DNA from: Limisphaerales bacterium
GTDB lineage: Bacteria > Verrucomicrobiota > Verrucomicrobiia > Limisphaerales > UBA1096
Direction: 5' to 3'
Assembly (NCBI GenBank): GCA_004213515.1
Contig: SHAK01000003.1
Span: 1-64,000, forward strand
DNA length: 64,000 nt
The position numbers were made by a program, and so were the translations under genes. The notes beneath the pieces are model-generated. The model ran no database searches and had not been told where the DNA came from. It was given only the letters and a program-made list of their open reading frames with translations. Shown piece by piece: positions 28,225 to 36,534 of the stretch (position 1 is its first letter; the number at the start of each line of letters is the position of its first letter).

Positions 28225-29217
28225 ATGTCTCTTTTACAAGTAGAAAATCTTGCTACACATTTCGATACCCGCCAAGGCACGGTTCGTGCGGTTGATGGTG
28301 TTTCATTGAGTCTTAAGAAGGGTGAGACGCTCGGTATTGTTGGAGAGTCCGGGTCGGGGAAATCTGTAACATGCTATTCACTTTTGCGTTTGATTCCAGA
28401 GCCTCCAGGGAAAATTGTTTCAGGAAAAGCAATATTTGATGGAGAGGATTTACTACGGATGACAAAGCGGGATTTGAACCGCGTTCGAGCACGAAAGATT
28501 TCAATGATTTTTCAGGATCCAATGACTTCATTGAATCCTTACATGCGGATTGGTGCTCAGTTGATTGAACCACTCTTAATTCACAAAATGTGTGATAAGA
28601 AGCAGGCTCGTGAGCGTGCATTGGAAATGATGCATGCAGTTGGGATCCCTGATTCAATTAAGCGCTACAGTATGTATCCACATGAATTTTCTGGAGGCAT
28701 GAGGCAGCGGATTATGATTGCGATGGCCCTTATAACGAAACCAGAATTATTGATTGCAGACGAGCCCACTACGGCATTAGATGTGACTGTACAGGCTCAG
28801 ATCCTTGAATTGATTCGGAAGATGCAAAATGAACTTGGAATGGCTGTTATACTTATTACTCATGACCTTGGAGTTATTTCGGGGTTTTGTGATCGTGTTA
28901 GTGTGATGTATTCCGGGACAGTGGTTGAGTCTGGAACAGCAGATGATATTTTTTATCGTGCACACCATGCTTACACGCGTGGTTTGAAGAAATCGATTCC
29001 ATCTACCCAAGAAAAAGGATCTAAGCTTTACACTATTCCGGGTGCTCCTCCTCAGCCAATAGGGCCCAAACCTGCCTGTGCTTTTGCGCCTCGCAGTGAT
29101 TTGAATTTTTCTGAAGAAGAAGCTCGGATGGAGGCTAAATTTTTAGAAGTGCAGCCGGGGCACTGGGTGGAGGTTCATCCTGCTTCAGTTGAAAACTATA
29201 AGGAATATTTGAAATGA
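28225..29217 (+). CDS. oligopeptide/dipeptide ABC transporter ATP-binding protein, DppD/OppD type
   Basis: A 330-residue ATPase. The Walker A is GESGSGKS, the Q-loop [13 protein letters not shown], the signature FSGGMRQR, and the Walker [13 protein letters not shown], with the H-loop at ITHD. The C-terminal oligopeptide ABC domain includes the cysteine-containing [10 protein letters not shown], shorter than in OppD proteins that carry an extra iron-sulfur loop. It energises peptide import with its partner ATPase, whose ATG overlaps its TGA (ATGA at 29214). The permeases and binding protein are encoded convergently just downstream, not in this operon. Confidence 0.93.
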   Translation: MSLLQVENLATHFDTRQGTVRAVDGVSLSLKKGETLGIVGESGSGKSVTCYSLLRLIPEPPGKIVSGKAIFDGEDLLRMTKRDLNRVRARKISMIFQDPMTSLNPYMRIGAQLIEPLLIHKMCDKKQARERALEMMHAVGIPDSIKRYSMYPHEFSGGMRQRIMIAMALITKPELLIADEPTTALDVTVQAQILELIRKMQNELGMAVILITHDLGVISGFCDRVSVMYSGTVVESGTADDIFYRAHHAYTRGLKKSIPSTQEKGSKLYTIPGAPPQPIGPKPACAFAPRSDLNFSEEEARMEAKFLEVQPGHWVEVHPASVENYKEYLK

Positions 29218-30248
29218 GCCTTCAGGATTCTTTTCTTCAGATACAGGATGTTCGGTCTTGGTTTCCATTGCGGAAAACTTTGTTCAGTAACAAGCAAACA
29301 CAATACGTAAAGGCTGTTGATGGAGTTAGTCTTTCTTTAGTTAAAGGTGAAGTCTTGGGTTTGGTTGGGGAATCTGGATGTGGAAAGACTACTCTTTCGC
29401 GAGCAATTATGCAGTTAATCCGCCCCACGTCAGGTAAGATTTTACTCGAAGGAAAAGACTTAACATTATTACCGGAAAAGGAATTGCGCGCGATGCGCCC
29501 TAATTTTCAAATGATTTTTCAGGACCCGTTTGCTTCACTGAATCCTAGGTTAACAGTGTTTGATACTTTGTCTGAAGCAATAAGAGTTCGACACAAATTA
29601 CGAGGCGATAAACTAAAGGATGCTGTTGGTCAATTGATGATTAAGGTTGGGTTGTCTGCATCACAAATGAATAAGTATCCTCACGAGTTTTCTGGAGGTC
29701 AGCGGCAAAGAATTGCAATAGCAAGAGCTCTTGCTCCTGAGCCTAAGTTAATCATTGCGGATGAGCCGGTTTCCGCATTGGATGTTTCTATTCAATCTCA
29801 GGTCCTAAATTTATTGAAGGATTTGATACAAAGTATGGGGCTGACAATGATTTTCATCTCCCATGATTTGTCAGTTGTTAAATATATGGCTGATAGAATT
29901 GCTGTAATGTACTTAGGCAAAATAGTTGAACTAGGTGATGCTACTGAGGTTATTACCAATCCAGTTCATGCCTATACGCAGGCATTAATAAGTGCGATTC
30001 CAACGCTGGATCCAAAGTCTGAACGAAACCGTAATAGAATTGTGCTTCAAGGAGACCCTCCATCTCCGATTAATCCCCCAAAAGGGTGCTCATTTGCTTT
30101 GAGAAGTTGGATTCCTCATTCACCCAAAGATGCTGAGATAGATGGCGTGTTCATGGAGATTAAAACAGGGCATTTTGTGGAAGTTCATCCTGCAACTGTG
30201 GAAAACCATCGTCGCTATCTGCCTGATTCAAAATTTGAAACGCAGTAA
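29214..30248 (+). CDS. oligopeptide/dipeptide ABC transporter ATP-binding protein, DppF/OppF type
   Basis: A 344-residue second ATPase of the peptide importer. Motifs: GESGCGKTT (Walker A), IFQDPFASLNPRL, FSGGQRQRIAIARAL (signature), LIIADEPVSALDVS (Walker B) and ISHD. The C-terminal domain has INPPKGCSFALR. It is translationally coupled to the upstream ATPase by a four-base overlap. It ends 69 bases from the convergent permease gene's stop. Together with the permeases at 30317-32221 and the lipoprotein at 32255-33886, all five importer parts are present. Confidence 0.93.
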   Translation: MSLQDSFLQIQDVRSWFPLRKTLFSNKQTQYVKAVDGVSLSLVKGEVLGLVGESGCGKTTLSRAIMQLIRPTSGKILLEGKDLTLLPEKELRAMRPNFQMIFQDPFASLNPRLTVFDTLSEAIRVRHKLRGDKLKDAVGQLMIKVGLSASQMNKYPHEFSGGQRQRIAIARALAPEPKLIIADEPVSALDVSIQSQVLNLLKDLIQSMGLTMIFISHDLSVVKYMADRIAVMYLGKIVELGDATEVITNPVHAYTQALISAIPTLDPKSERNRNRIVLQGDPPSPINPPKGCSFALRSWIPHSPKDAEIDGVFMEIKTGHFVEVHPATVENHRRYLPDSKFETQ

Positions 30249-30316
30249 AATTATTGGTGGAAAATCTATCAGTATTAAGATTCAAATAATCACTCAAAAG
30301 GAGACTGTTTTTCGCA

Positions 30317-31285
30317 TTAATCTTTGGATGTTTTTGGGTCAAGTGCATCGCGCAGGCCGTCACCAACAAAATTGAATGAAAACAATGCAAGAGCAAACAT
30401 GGCTCCGGGATAAACTAGCATCCAGGGTGCCTCCCGCATTCGGTCAGCACCGTCCTTGATAAGCAGCCCCCAAGAAGGAGTAGGGGGTTGGACTCCAAGT
30501 CCGAGGAAACTCAAAAAAGCCTCAAGAAGCATCACTGCAGGAATTGTTAAAGTGGTGTAAACAATTACAGGTCCAAGAACATTAGGAACCATATGCCTAA
30601 AAATGATGCGATGAGTTGGAAGGCCTAGTGAAATACAAGCTTCTATGAATTCCTGTTTTCGAAGACTTAAAACTTGTCCCCGAACAATTCTTGCCATGGT
30701 TAACCATTCGACGGCACCGATAGCGATAAACAACAACAGCATGTTCCATTGCCCTGAGATTGAATAATTTGATCCCATTTCCTTAAACCAAGTGTCGATC
30801 GAGTCGCCCAAGTCTTTAGCAAATACCATAAGTAGTATTACAAAGATGGTGAATGGTAAGGAGTATAGGATATCTACGATACGCATCATAAACCGATCTA
30901 TGTTGCCTCCAAAATATCCCGAAATTGTTCCGTAACCGATACCTATTGTTAATGAAACTACCGTAGCTACAAGGCCGACCATTAATGAGATTTGCCCACC
31001 TTTGATTATACGTCCTAATTGATCGCGCCCTAGATGATCTGTGCCCAGTATATATTCTTTATTCGGTCCCTGCATTTTTTGTTCAAGTTCTTGATAAGTG
31101 TAATAATTATCTTCAAGAAAAAATGGGCCAATGAAAGAGAAGCCAATGAGTAATATAATAAATATGCTCCCTAGTAGGGCCATTTTATTTTTACGAAGCC
31201 GATGCCAAGCTCCAACCCATAATGACTCCCCTTTCTCGACTTGTGAGAGCGCGTTTGATTTTATTTTTGAAGCGGTTTCTGCCAC
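30317..31285 (-). CDS. peptide ABC transporter permease, DppC/OppC type
   Basis: A 322-residue inner-membrane permease with a GTG start. The N terminus has one TM helix (about 33-55), followed by a periplasmic loop, then a BPD_transp_1 domain of five helices. The EAA-loop signature is seen as EACISLGLPTHRIIFRHMVPNVLGPV, and the end AMFALALFSFNFVGDGLRDALDP is typical of OppC. It pairs with the DppB-like permease 3 bases upstream (31289). Confidence 0.93.
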   Translation of the reverse strand: MAETASKIKSNALSQVEKGESLWVGAWHRLRKNKMALLGSIFIILLIGFSFIGPFFLEDNYYTYQELEQKMQGPNKEYILGTDHLGRDQLGRIIKGGQISLMVGLVATVVSLTIGIGYGTISGYFGGNIDRFMMRIVDILYSLPFTIFVILLMVFAKDLGDSIDTWFKEMGSNYSISGQWNMLLLFIAIGAVEWLTMARIVRGQVLSLRKQEFIEACISLGLPTHRIIFRHMVPNVLGPVIVYTTLTIPAVMLLEAFLSFLGLGVQPPTPSWGLLIKDGADRMREAPWMLVYPGAMFALALFSFNFVGDGLRDALDPKTSKD

Positions 31286-31288
31286 AAT

Positions 31289-32221
31289 TTAAGATTCGAA
31301 TTTAAGTTTTGGGTTTAGTGTGACCTGAAGAATATCAACTATTAAATTAAGTACTATAATCAATGTAGCGTAGAACATGACTACTCCAAGAACTAATGTG
31401 TAGTCCCGATTAAATGCACTTTTTACGAAGTCTTGGCCAAGGCCGGGAATATTAAAGATAGTTTCGATTACGAAAGAGCCTGCAATTAGACCTGCAACGG
31501 CTGGTCCCATAAAACTTATTACTGGTAAGAGACCGCCTCGTAGTGCGTGTTTCATTAAGACTCTTGGAGCAGATGCACCTTTGGCTTTGGCTGTGCGGAT
31601 ATAGTCTTGAGTCAAGATATCGAGCATTCCACCACGTGTAAGCCTAGAAATATATGCGGCATAAAAAAGACCAAGCGTTAGGGATGGTAGTATCATATCA
31701 CTCGCAAAAAAAATGTCCCCATCGAATCCTCCCCACCCAGTTGCTGGAAGCCATTTCAACTTGAGAGAGAAAATGTAAATCAGAATTGGTCCCATTACAA
31801 AAGTTGGAAGGCATATGCCTATCATAGCTAGCGAGGAGGGTATGTAATCAATATATGAGTTTGGTCGAAGTGAAGCGATGACTCCGAACATGATTCCAAT
31901 GCCAAGTGCAATGCACATTGCCAGAAATCCCAGCTTGGCCGAAACTGGGAATTTTTGGCTAATGATATCTCCAACTGTTCTGGATGGATATTTGAACGAT
32001 TGAAGATTCGGTAGGTTAATTAAGTATTGATAGAACTGAACATGTAGCGGTTTGTCGAGATTGAATTGCTTATTTAATTGTTCTCGTACTTCGGCTGTTA
32101 CTTGCTTGTCGTCGTCAAATGGGCCTCCTGGGGCCAAACGGCACATGAAAAATGTCATTGCTGCGACGCAAAGCAACACTGGAACAGTCTCGAGAATTCG
32201 TCGTAGGATGAACTTAATCAT
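31289..32221 (-). CDS. peptide ABC transporter permease, DppB/OppB type
   Basis: A 310-residue permease with the characteristic OppB N-terminal TM (IKFILRRILETVPVLLCVAAMTFFM) followed by APGGPFD. The EAA loop is TAKAKGASAPRVLMKHALRGGLLPV, and the end is a hydrophobic helix. Six TM helices are expected. It is preceded by the oligopeptide-binding lipoprotein gene (33 bases) and followed by the OppC-type permease. The order A-B-C is the usual order of opp/dpp operons, but the D and F genes are on the opposite strand. Confidence 0.93.
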   Translation of the reverse strand: MIKFILRRILETVPVLLCVAAMTFFMCRLAPGGPFDDDKQVTAEVREQLNKQFNLDKPLHVQFYQYLINLPNLQSFKYPSRTVGDIISQKFPVSAKLGFLAMCIALGIGIMFGVIASLRPNSYIDYIPSSLAMIGICLPTFVMGPILIYIFSLKLKWLPATGWGGFDGDIFFASDMILPSLTLGLFYAAYISRLTRGGMLDILTQDYIRTAKAKGASAPRVLMKHALRGGLLPVISFMGPAVAGLIAGSFVIETIFNIPGLGQDFVKSAFNRDYTLVLGVVMFYATLIIVLNLIVDILQVTLNPKLKFES

Positions 32222-32254
32222 AGTGAAAGCGCTAGCCAGTTATAATGCGCAGAT

Positions 32255-33886
32255 CTATTTTTTTAGCAGGCTTAAGTCCAGATCAATATGCTTCCAAGGG
32301 TGGTGGTCAAGTACATTGGCGTGCCAGTTTTTCACTGCCGGATGGAGTGCGTACACTCTCGTATAGATGTAGATTGGAATTATAGGTAATTGATCCATTA
32401 GTATTTCCTCCGCTTCTTGAAACACCTCTAATCGAGCGTTTGGATCCTTGGTGATTGCGGCTTTGCGGATCAATGCATCGTATTTAGGATCTGCCCATCC
32501 AGTTTGATTTTGCTGACTCCAAGAGGTCCACATATCAAGAAAAGTATTAGGGTCAGGGTAATCACCGGTCCAGCCAGCCCGGCTTATTTGATAATCCATT
32601 TCGCGTTGGCGATCTAGGTACACTTTCCATTCCTGATTCTGAAGGGTTATATTTATATTTAGATTTTTCTTCCACATTTGCTGGATTGCCTCTGCAATAA
32701 TGCGATGCCCTTCGGTTGTGTTGTAAAGTAATTCCAGAGAAGGGAATCCTTCACCGTTTGGATATCCAGCTTCAGCTAAAAGTTTCTGTGCTTCTCCGAC
32801 GTCCTCTTTGAAGCGTGCTCGGGCTGTGTAACCTGCGACACCTGGTGGTGTAAAAAAGGTTGATGCCATCTGTTCTCCTTTAGTTACATTCTTTACAAGG
32901 CTTTCACGATCAATAGCCATGGTCAGTGCTTTGCGAATTCGAACATCATCGCAAGGTTTTTTGTTCACATTGAAACGATAAAAATAGGAGGCTAAATGTG
33001 GCTTGATACGCAATTCATCAGCGTGTTCTTTTTTGTAGGTGGCTACTTTGTCTATGTGCAAATTGTATATGTTGTGGAGTTGTCCGGCGCGAAAAGCATT
33101 TTCTTGAGTTGTTTCTAACTCAATGGAGAAAAAGTGAATCTCATCTAGTTTTGTCGATTTTGAATCCCAGTAAGTAGAACTTTTTTCTACAACTAATTTT
33201 CGACCTAATTTCCAAGATTTTAAAGTGAAAGGACCATTGCTTACAAAATTCTCAGGTTTAGTCCAGCCACTACCTCGCTTAGTTAAGCCATTATATTTTT
33301 TTACAGTAGCAATGTGAACAGGAAACCAAGTGTAATGATTGAGTAATGAAAGAAAGTAAGGGGTAGGAGCATTTAGATTAATCTGAAGCGTCCTATCATT
33401 GATTGCCTTAACTCCTACTTTGGAAAAATCCTTCAATTTTCCGGTGCTGTAATCCTCAGCTCCTTTCATTACAAAGAGCATGTAAGCGTATTTTGAGGCA
33501 AGCGCAGGTGTAAGAATTCGTTTAAATGATTCTGCAAAATCATTTGCAGTCAACGTATCACCATTAGACCACTTTGCATTTTCACGAATTTGAAATGTGT
33601 AGACTTTTCCATCTTCAGAGACTTCCCACTTTTCAGCAACTCCAGGTACTGGGTGAAGGTCAACTGGATCTTCAGCTACAAGGCCCTCAGTCAGTGCAGC
33701 AATAATATGGTGTTCCGGAACACCGGTAACTACATGAGGGTCAATATCCTCCGGTTCTGCGCCTACAGTAATTTTAAGTATTTTAAGTTCTTTACTAGAA
33801 ATGCTTTTTTTTTCTTCTGAGCTGCATCCGGCCAAGATCAGTGACATAAGGGCAATCGAAACCCTAGTAATCATTTTGTGAATCAT
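32255..33886 (-). CDS. oppA: oligopeptide ABC transporter substrate-binding lipoprotein (SBP family 5)
   Basis: A 543-residue lipoprotein with a lipobox L-A-G-C (Cys21). The body matches SBP_bac_5: GAEPEDIDPHVVTGVPEHHI, NAKWSNGDTLTANDFAESFKRILTP, FNVNKKPCDDVRIRKALTMAIDRE and the C-terminal YIYTRVYALHPAVKNWHANVLDHHPWKHI. It captures peptides in the periplasm for the ABC importer. OppA is favoured over DppA by YTFQIRENAKW and the general match, but specificity is inferred. It is the first gene of the leftward unit oppABC; a 10-bp perfect inverted repeat lies just upstream (33911-33938). An internal ATG at 33874 is an alternative start. Confidence 0.92.
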   Translation of the reverse strand: MIHKMITRVSIALMSLILAGCSSEEKKSISSKELKILKITVGAEPEDIDPHVVTGVPEHHIIAALTEGLVAEDPVDLHPVPGVAEKWEVSEDGKVYTFQIRENAKWSNGDTLTANDFAESFKRILTPALASKYAYMLFVMKGAEDYSTGKLKDFSKVGVKAINDRTLQINLNAPTPYFLSLLNHYTWFPVHIATVKKYNGLTKRGSGWTKPENFVSNGPFTLKSWKLGRKLVVEKSSTYWDSKSTKLDEIHFFSIELETTQENAFRAGQLHNIYNLHIDKVATYKKEHADELRIKPHLASYFYRFNVNKKPCDDVRIRKALTMAIDRESLVKNVTKGEQMASTFFTPPGVAGYTARARFKEDVGEAQKLLAEAGYPNGEGFPSLELLYNTTEGHRIIAEAIQQMWKKNLNINITLQNQEWKVYLDRQREMDYQISRAGWTGDYPDPNTFLDMWTSWSQQNQTGWADPKYDALIRKAAITKDPNARLEVFQEAEEILMDQLPIIPIYIYTRVYALHPAVKNWHANVLDHHPWKHIDLDLSLLKK

Positions 33887-33910
33887 TATTTTGAAATTTT
33901 TTTAACTGAC

Positions 33911-33938
33911 TTCTTTTGGAGGGAATTTTCCAAAAGAA
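33911..33938. promoter_or_regulatory. perfect inverted repeat upstream of oppA
   Basis: TTCTTTTGGA (33911-33920) and TCCAAAAGAA (33929-33938) form an exact 10-bp inverted repeat around an 8-base spacer. It starts 25 bases upstream of the oppA start codon, between the divergent oppA and the pterin dehydratase gene. It lacks a following T-run in either direction, so a regulator operator or a 5'-UTR hairpin is more likely than a terminator. Confidence 0.5.
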
Positions 33939-34046
33939 CGGGCGAAAGCTTTGCCGCTTGATAAGAGGAAAGTCAATGAAAGGTGAAATATGTGTTCTGA
34001 ATGTTGAAAAAAAAGTATTGCTGAGACAAAATATCCCTTATTAAGA

Positions 34047-34346
34047 ATGATGAGTATTGCATTAACAGAAGAAAAAATAAAAGAAGCTTTGGTGAATTTA
34101 CCGGACTGGACCTTTGCTAATGACAAAATTAAAAGAGAATACATATTTAGAAATTTTGTTGAAGCTGTCGGATTTATTGTTGAAATTGCATTTGTTTGTG
34201 AAAAATCAAACCATCATCCTGAGCTTTTAAATGTTTATAGTAGGGTGCAAATCGAACTAACAACTCATGATGCCGGCAATAAAATTTCCGAAAAAGATTT
34301 AGATTTAGCTATATTAATTGAAGAAATAGCAAAAAAAAGAATCTAA
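34047..34346 (+). CDS. phhB: pterin-4a-carbinolamine dehydratase
   Basis: A 99-residue protein of the PCD/DCoH family, which dehydrates 4a-hydroxytetrahydropterin during aromatic amino acid hydroxylation. The core motif FVCEKSNHHPELLNVYSRVQIELTTHDA holds the catalytic His-His pair, and the family D-x-x-L-A end (EKDLDLAILIEEIA) is present. No phenylalanine hydroxylase lies in the window, so it may serve another pterin pathway. Start is at ATG 34047; another ATG follows at 34050. It is divergent from oppA. Confidence 0.9.
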   Translation: MMSIALTEEKIKEALVNLPDWTFANDKIKREYIFRNFVEAVGFIVEIAFVCEKSNHHPELLNVYSRVQIELTTHDAGNKISEKDLDLAILIEEIAKKRI

Positions 34347-34505
34347 ATCGTATGATTAAATTTGTAAAAAGAGCCAATTTTGAGGAAAAAAGAACCAGTT
34401 ATGCTTAGTAAGTTCAGAATAGAAAAAAAATATACTCCAAAAAGGGGTTGACGACTACATCTGAATCTGAGACTTTGGCGGCGCATACGGAAAATCTTTA
34501 TAGTT

Positions 34506-35144
34506 ATGAGAACTAAAACACTATTACTAACAGCAATTGTCGGCGCGTTGGGATTCACTGCAGCTCAGGCTCAAGTGTATTCAGTAAACGCGGTAGGATA
34601 TGTAAATAAGAGTATCCCAAGCGGTTTCTCGATCGTAGCAAATCCATTAAACAACGGAGACAACAAGGTTTCTGATGTTTTCGGAGCTAATCCTGGATCT
34701 CTAACAGTTTATCGTTTCGGTGACGCTGGATTTTCAATCAACTCTTACGACGCAGATTTTGAAGAATGGGATAATGGTAATGATGTAATTAATCCAGGCG
34801 AAGGTTTCTTCGTAAATAATGCTGGTGATGCATCTACTGTTACTTTTGTTGGAGAAGTTCCTCAAGGTGACTTAAGTAATTCATTACCTGCAGGATTCTC
34901 TATCCGAAGCTCACAGGTTCCACAAGCTGGTAAATTGGATACAGATTTAGGATTTCCAACCGATGAAGCAGTAACTGTTTATCAGTTTGGAGCAAATGGA
35001 TACAGCATCAGCTCTTTTGACGCTGACTTTGAAGAATGGGATACAGCAGACGCTGCAGGCCCGAATGTAGGAGTAGCTGAGGGATTCTGGGTGTTACGCA
35101 GTAGCGCAACAAACTGGACTCGTTCATTCAGCACTAGCGAATAA
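34506..35144 (+). CDS. secreted duplicated protein, Verrucomicrobia-type
   Basis: A 212-residue protein with a signal peptide cleaved near AQAQ (residue 22), then VYSVNAVGYVN, a start I associate with a lineage-specific group of secreted proteins of unknown function in Verrucomicrobia. The body consists of two tandem homologous units, about 37-103 and 127-197. Each has an x-PSGFSI or x-PAGFSI opening, VYRFG or VYQFG, and an identical DADFEEWD. There is no anchor or sorting tail. Low lysine and high Asn/Gly/Asp/Ser suit a secreted beta-rich protein. It is followed 55 bases on by a PEP-CTERM protein. Confidence 0.85.
   Translation: MRTKTLLLTAIVGALGFTAAQAQVYSVNAVGYVNKSIPSGFSIVANPLNNGDNKVSDVFGANPGSLTVYRFGDAGFSINSYDADFEEWDNGNDVINPGEGFFVNNAGDASTVTFVGEVPQGDLSNSLPAGFSIRSSQVPQAGKLDTDLGFPTDEAVTVYQFGANGYSISSFDADFEEWDTADAAGPNVGVAEGFWVLRSSATNWTRSFSTSE
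34617..35096 (+). repeat. internal tandem duplication within a coding sequence
   Basis: Two homologous halves of the secreted protein (residues about 38-103 and 127-197) repeat at a period of 90 residues; the octapeptide DADFEEWD occurs at 82-89 and 172-179. The DNA shares the block TTTGAAGAATGGGA in both copies. Confidence 0.75.
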
Positions 35145-35199
35145 TTTATAATTTAAGTAAAATTAATTTAGGGTATTTATACCAACCAAACCAAGAAAT

Positions 35200-35715
35200 A
35201 TGAAAAAATTAGTAGCACTATTAGCGTGTACAATAATTGCAACCTCTGCGTTTGCTCAGGGTACAATTAACTTCACAAACTTAAAGCCATCAAAGCAGAT
35301 CATCAGTGATGCTGCTGGTGCTAAGTTAGAAGGAGCATGGGCTCAGCTTTATGCTGGTTCTTCTGCTGACAATCTTGCAGCTGTAGGATCACCTGTTGCA
35401 TTCTACGAAGGCAAGAAGGCCGGTTATTTTTCAGGTGGTGTTGTTGACGCAGGTTTTAATGGCGCAGGTTTCTTTCAAGTCAAAGCTTGGAAGGGTGCTG
35501 ATTCATTTGACGCTGCTTCTGGCACAAACGGTGCAGAAACAGGAATGTCAGGAGTATTCGGATTAACACCTGGCGATTCTACAGCAAGCCCTCCTGGTCT
35601 TCCAGCTGACTTGGCTGGTCTAGAGTCTTTCAGCCTAACAGTAGTTCCTGAACCAGGTACTATAGCTCTGGCTGTTTTGGGATTGGCGGCATTCTTTGTC
35701 CGTCGTCGCAAATAA
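35200..35715 (+). CDS. PEP-CTERM sorted secreted protein
   Basis: A 171-residue protein with signal peptide MKKLVALLACTIIATSAFA and a classical C-terminal PEP-CTERM sorting tail: VPEPGT (Pro150-Glu-Pro), a hydrophobic helix, and a terminal RRRK. The exosortase/EpsH system would cleave it after export and release it with exopolysaccharide. The middle is Gly/Ala/Ser-rich with no known domain. No exosortase is in this window. A strong terminator follows at 35737. Confidence 0.9.
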   Translation: MKKLVALLACTIIATSAFAQGTINFTNLKPSKQIISDAAGAKLEGAWAQLYAGSSADNLAAVGSPVAFYEGKKAGYFSGGVVDAGFNGAGFFQVKAWKGADSFDAASGTNGAETGMSGVFGLTPGDSTASPPGLPADLAGLESFSLTVVPEPGTIALAVLGLAAFFVRRRK

Positions 35716-35736
35716 ATTAGTTGGTGTGTTCTCATT

Positions 35737-35762
35737 AAGCCGCCCGAAAGGGCGGCTTTTTT
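35737..35762 (+). terminator. rho-independent terminator
   Basis: AAGCCGCCC (35737-35745), loop GAAA, GGGCGGCTT (35750-35758), then a T-run: a perfect 9-bp stem with a stable GNRA tetraloop, after the PEP-CTERM gene. Confidence 0.93.
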
Positions 35763-35862
35763 ATTGGCTTAATGAAGTTTTGAATAAATCAATATGTTAA
35801 AATAACTAATAATAATAATTGGTTTATTAGATAGATTAATAGGTGAAAAATGGAATAAAAAA

Positions 35863-36519
35863 TTAGAAGGGAAGATTTTTCGATATTTCAGTATAACTTT
35901 GGCAAACTAAGTCTGCTCCAGATTTATACAGTTGATCAATGGAGAAAGTATTTGTGATAGCTACAACATTCATTCCAGCGGCTTTGCCAGCTTTGATCCC
36001 ATTAATAGTATCTTCAATGACGCAGCAATATTTTGGTTCAACATTTAATTTTTTTGATGCTAGCAAAAATATATCAGGTGATGGTTTAGGCATGGATACA
36101 TCTTCTGAACTGATAATACATCTAAAGTATTGCCTTAGCTCATCCATCTTCAAAATTTCATCAATAATATGGTGAACAGATCCGGTAGCTAAACCTATTG
36201 GACAATAAGAGGCTAAGTGCTGAATCAAGGGTAATACACCATCAAATATAGGTTTTTTATCACGAAGTAATTTAATAAGACGTTGTTTACGAAGTAATAT
36301 CAACTCATCGATGTGCATTTTTGGCTGATGCTTATCAATGAATGCCTTCCAAACAGTACGATCTGAAGTACCATAAAAGTCAGGGAAATGAATACCGTGG
36401 TTATTTTCATACCCTAATTCTTTCCATATCTGAAGGAATGATTCTTTGTGGAGTGGTTCGCTATCGACAATGACACCATCCATATCGAAGATGATAGCTT
36501 TGATATGATCTTTTATCAT
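35863..36519 (-). CDS. HAD-superfamily phosphatase/phosphoglucomutase-like protein
   Basis: A 218-residue HAD hydrolase, subfamily IA with a helical cap, beta-phosphoglucomutase-like. The nucleophile motif is FDMDGVIVDSEPLH (with the usual D-x-D), motif II LATGS, and motif III/IV KPSPDIFLLA and VIEDTINGIKAGKAAGM. It probably acts on a phosphorylated sugar; family members include phosphoglycolate phosphatase and 2-deoxyglucose-6-phosphatase, so the substrate cannot be named. It starts 15 bases after the FGGY kinase gene and is likely co-transcribed, which suggests a sugar-phosphate role. Confidence 0.88.
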   Translation of the reverse strand: MIKDHIKAIIFDMDGVIVDSEPLHKESFLQIWKELGYENNHGIHFPDFYGTSDRTVWKAFIDKHQPKMHIDELILLRKQRLIKLLRDKKPIFDGVLPLIQHLASYCPIGLATGSVHHIIDEILKMDELRQYFRCIISSEDVSMPKPSPDIFLLASKKLNVEPKYCCVIEDTINGIKAGKAAGMNVVAITNTFSIDQLYKSGADLVCQSYTEISKNLPF

Positions 36520-36534
36520 AATGAAAATTTTATA

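Noticed and set aside
34448-34476. TTGACG upstream of the repeat-protein gene
   Set aside because: No convincing -10 element at 16-18 bases; not listed as a promoter.
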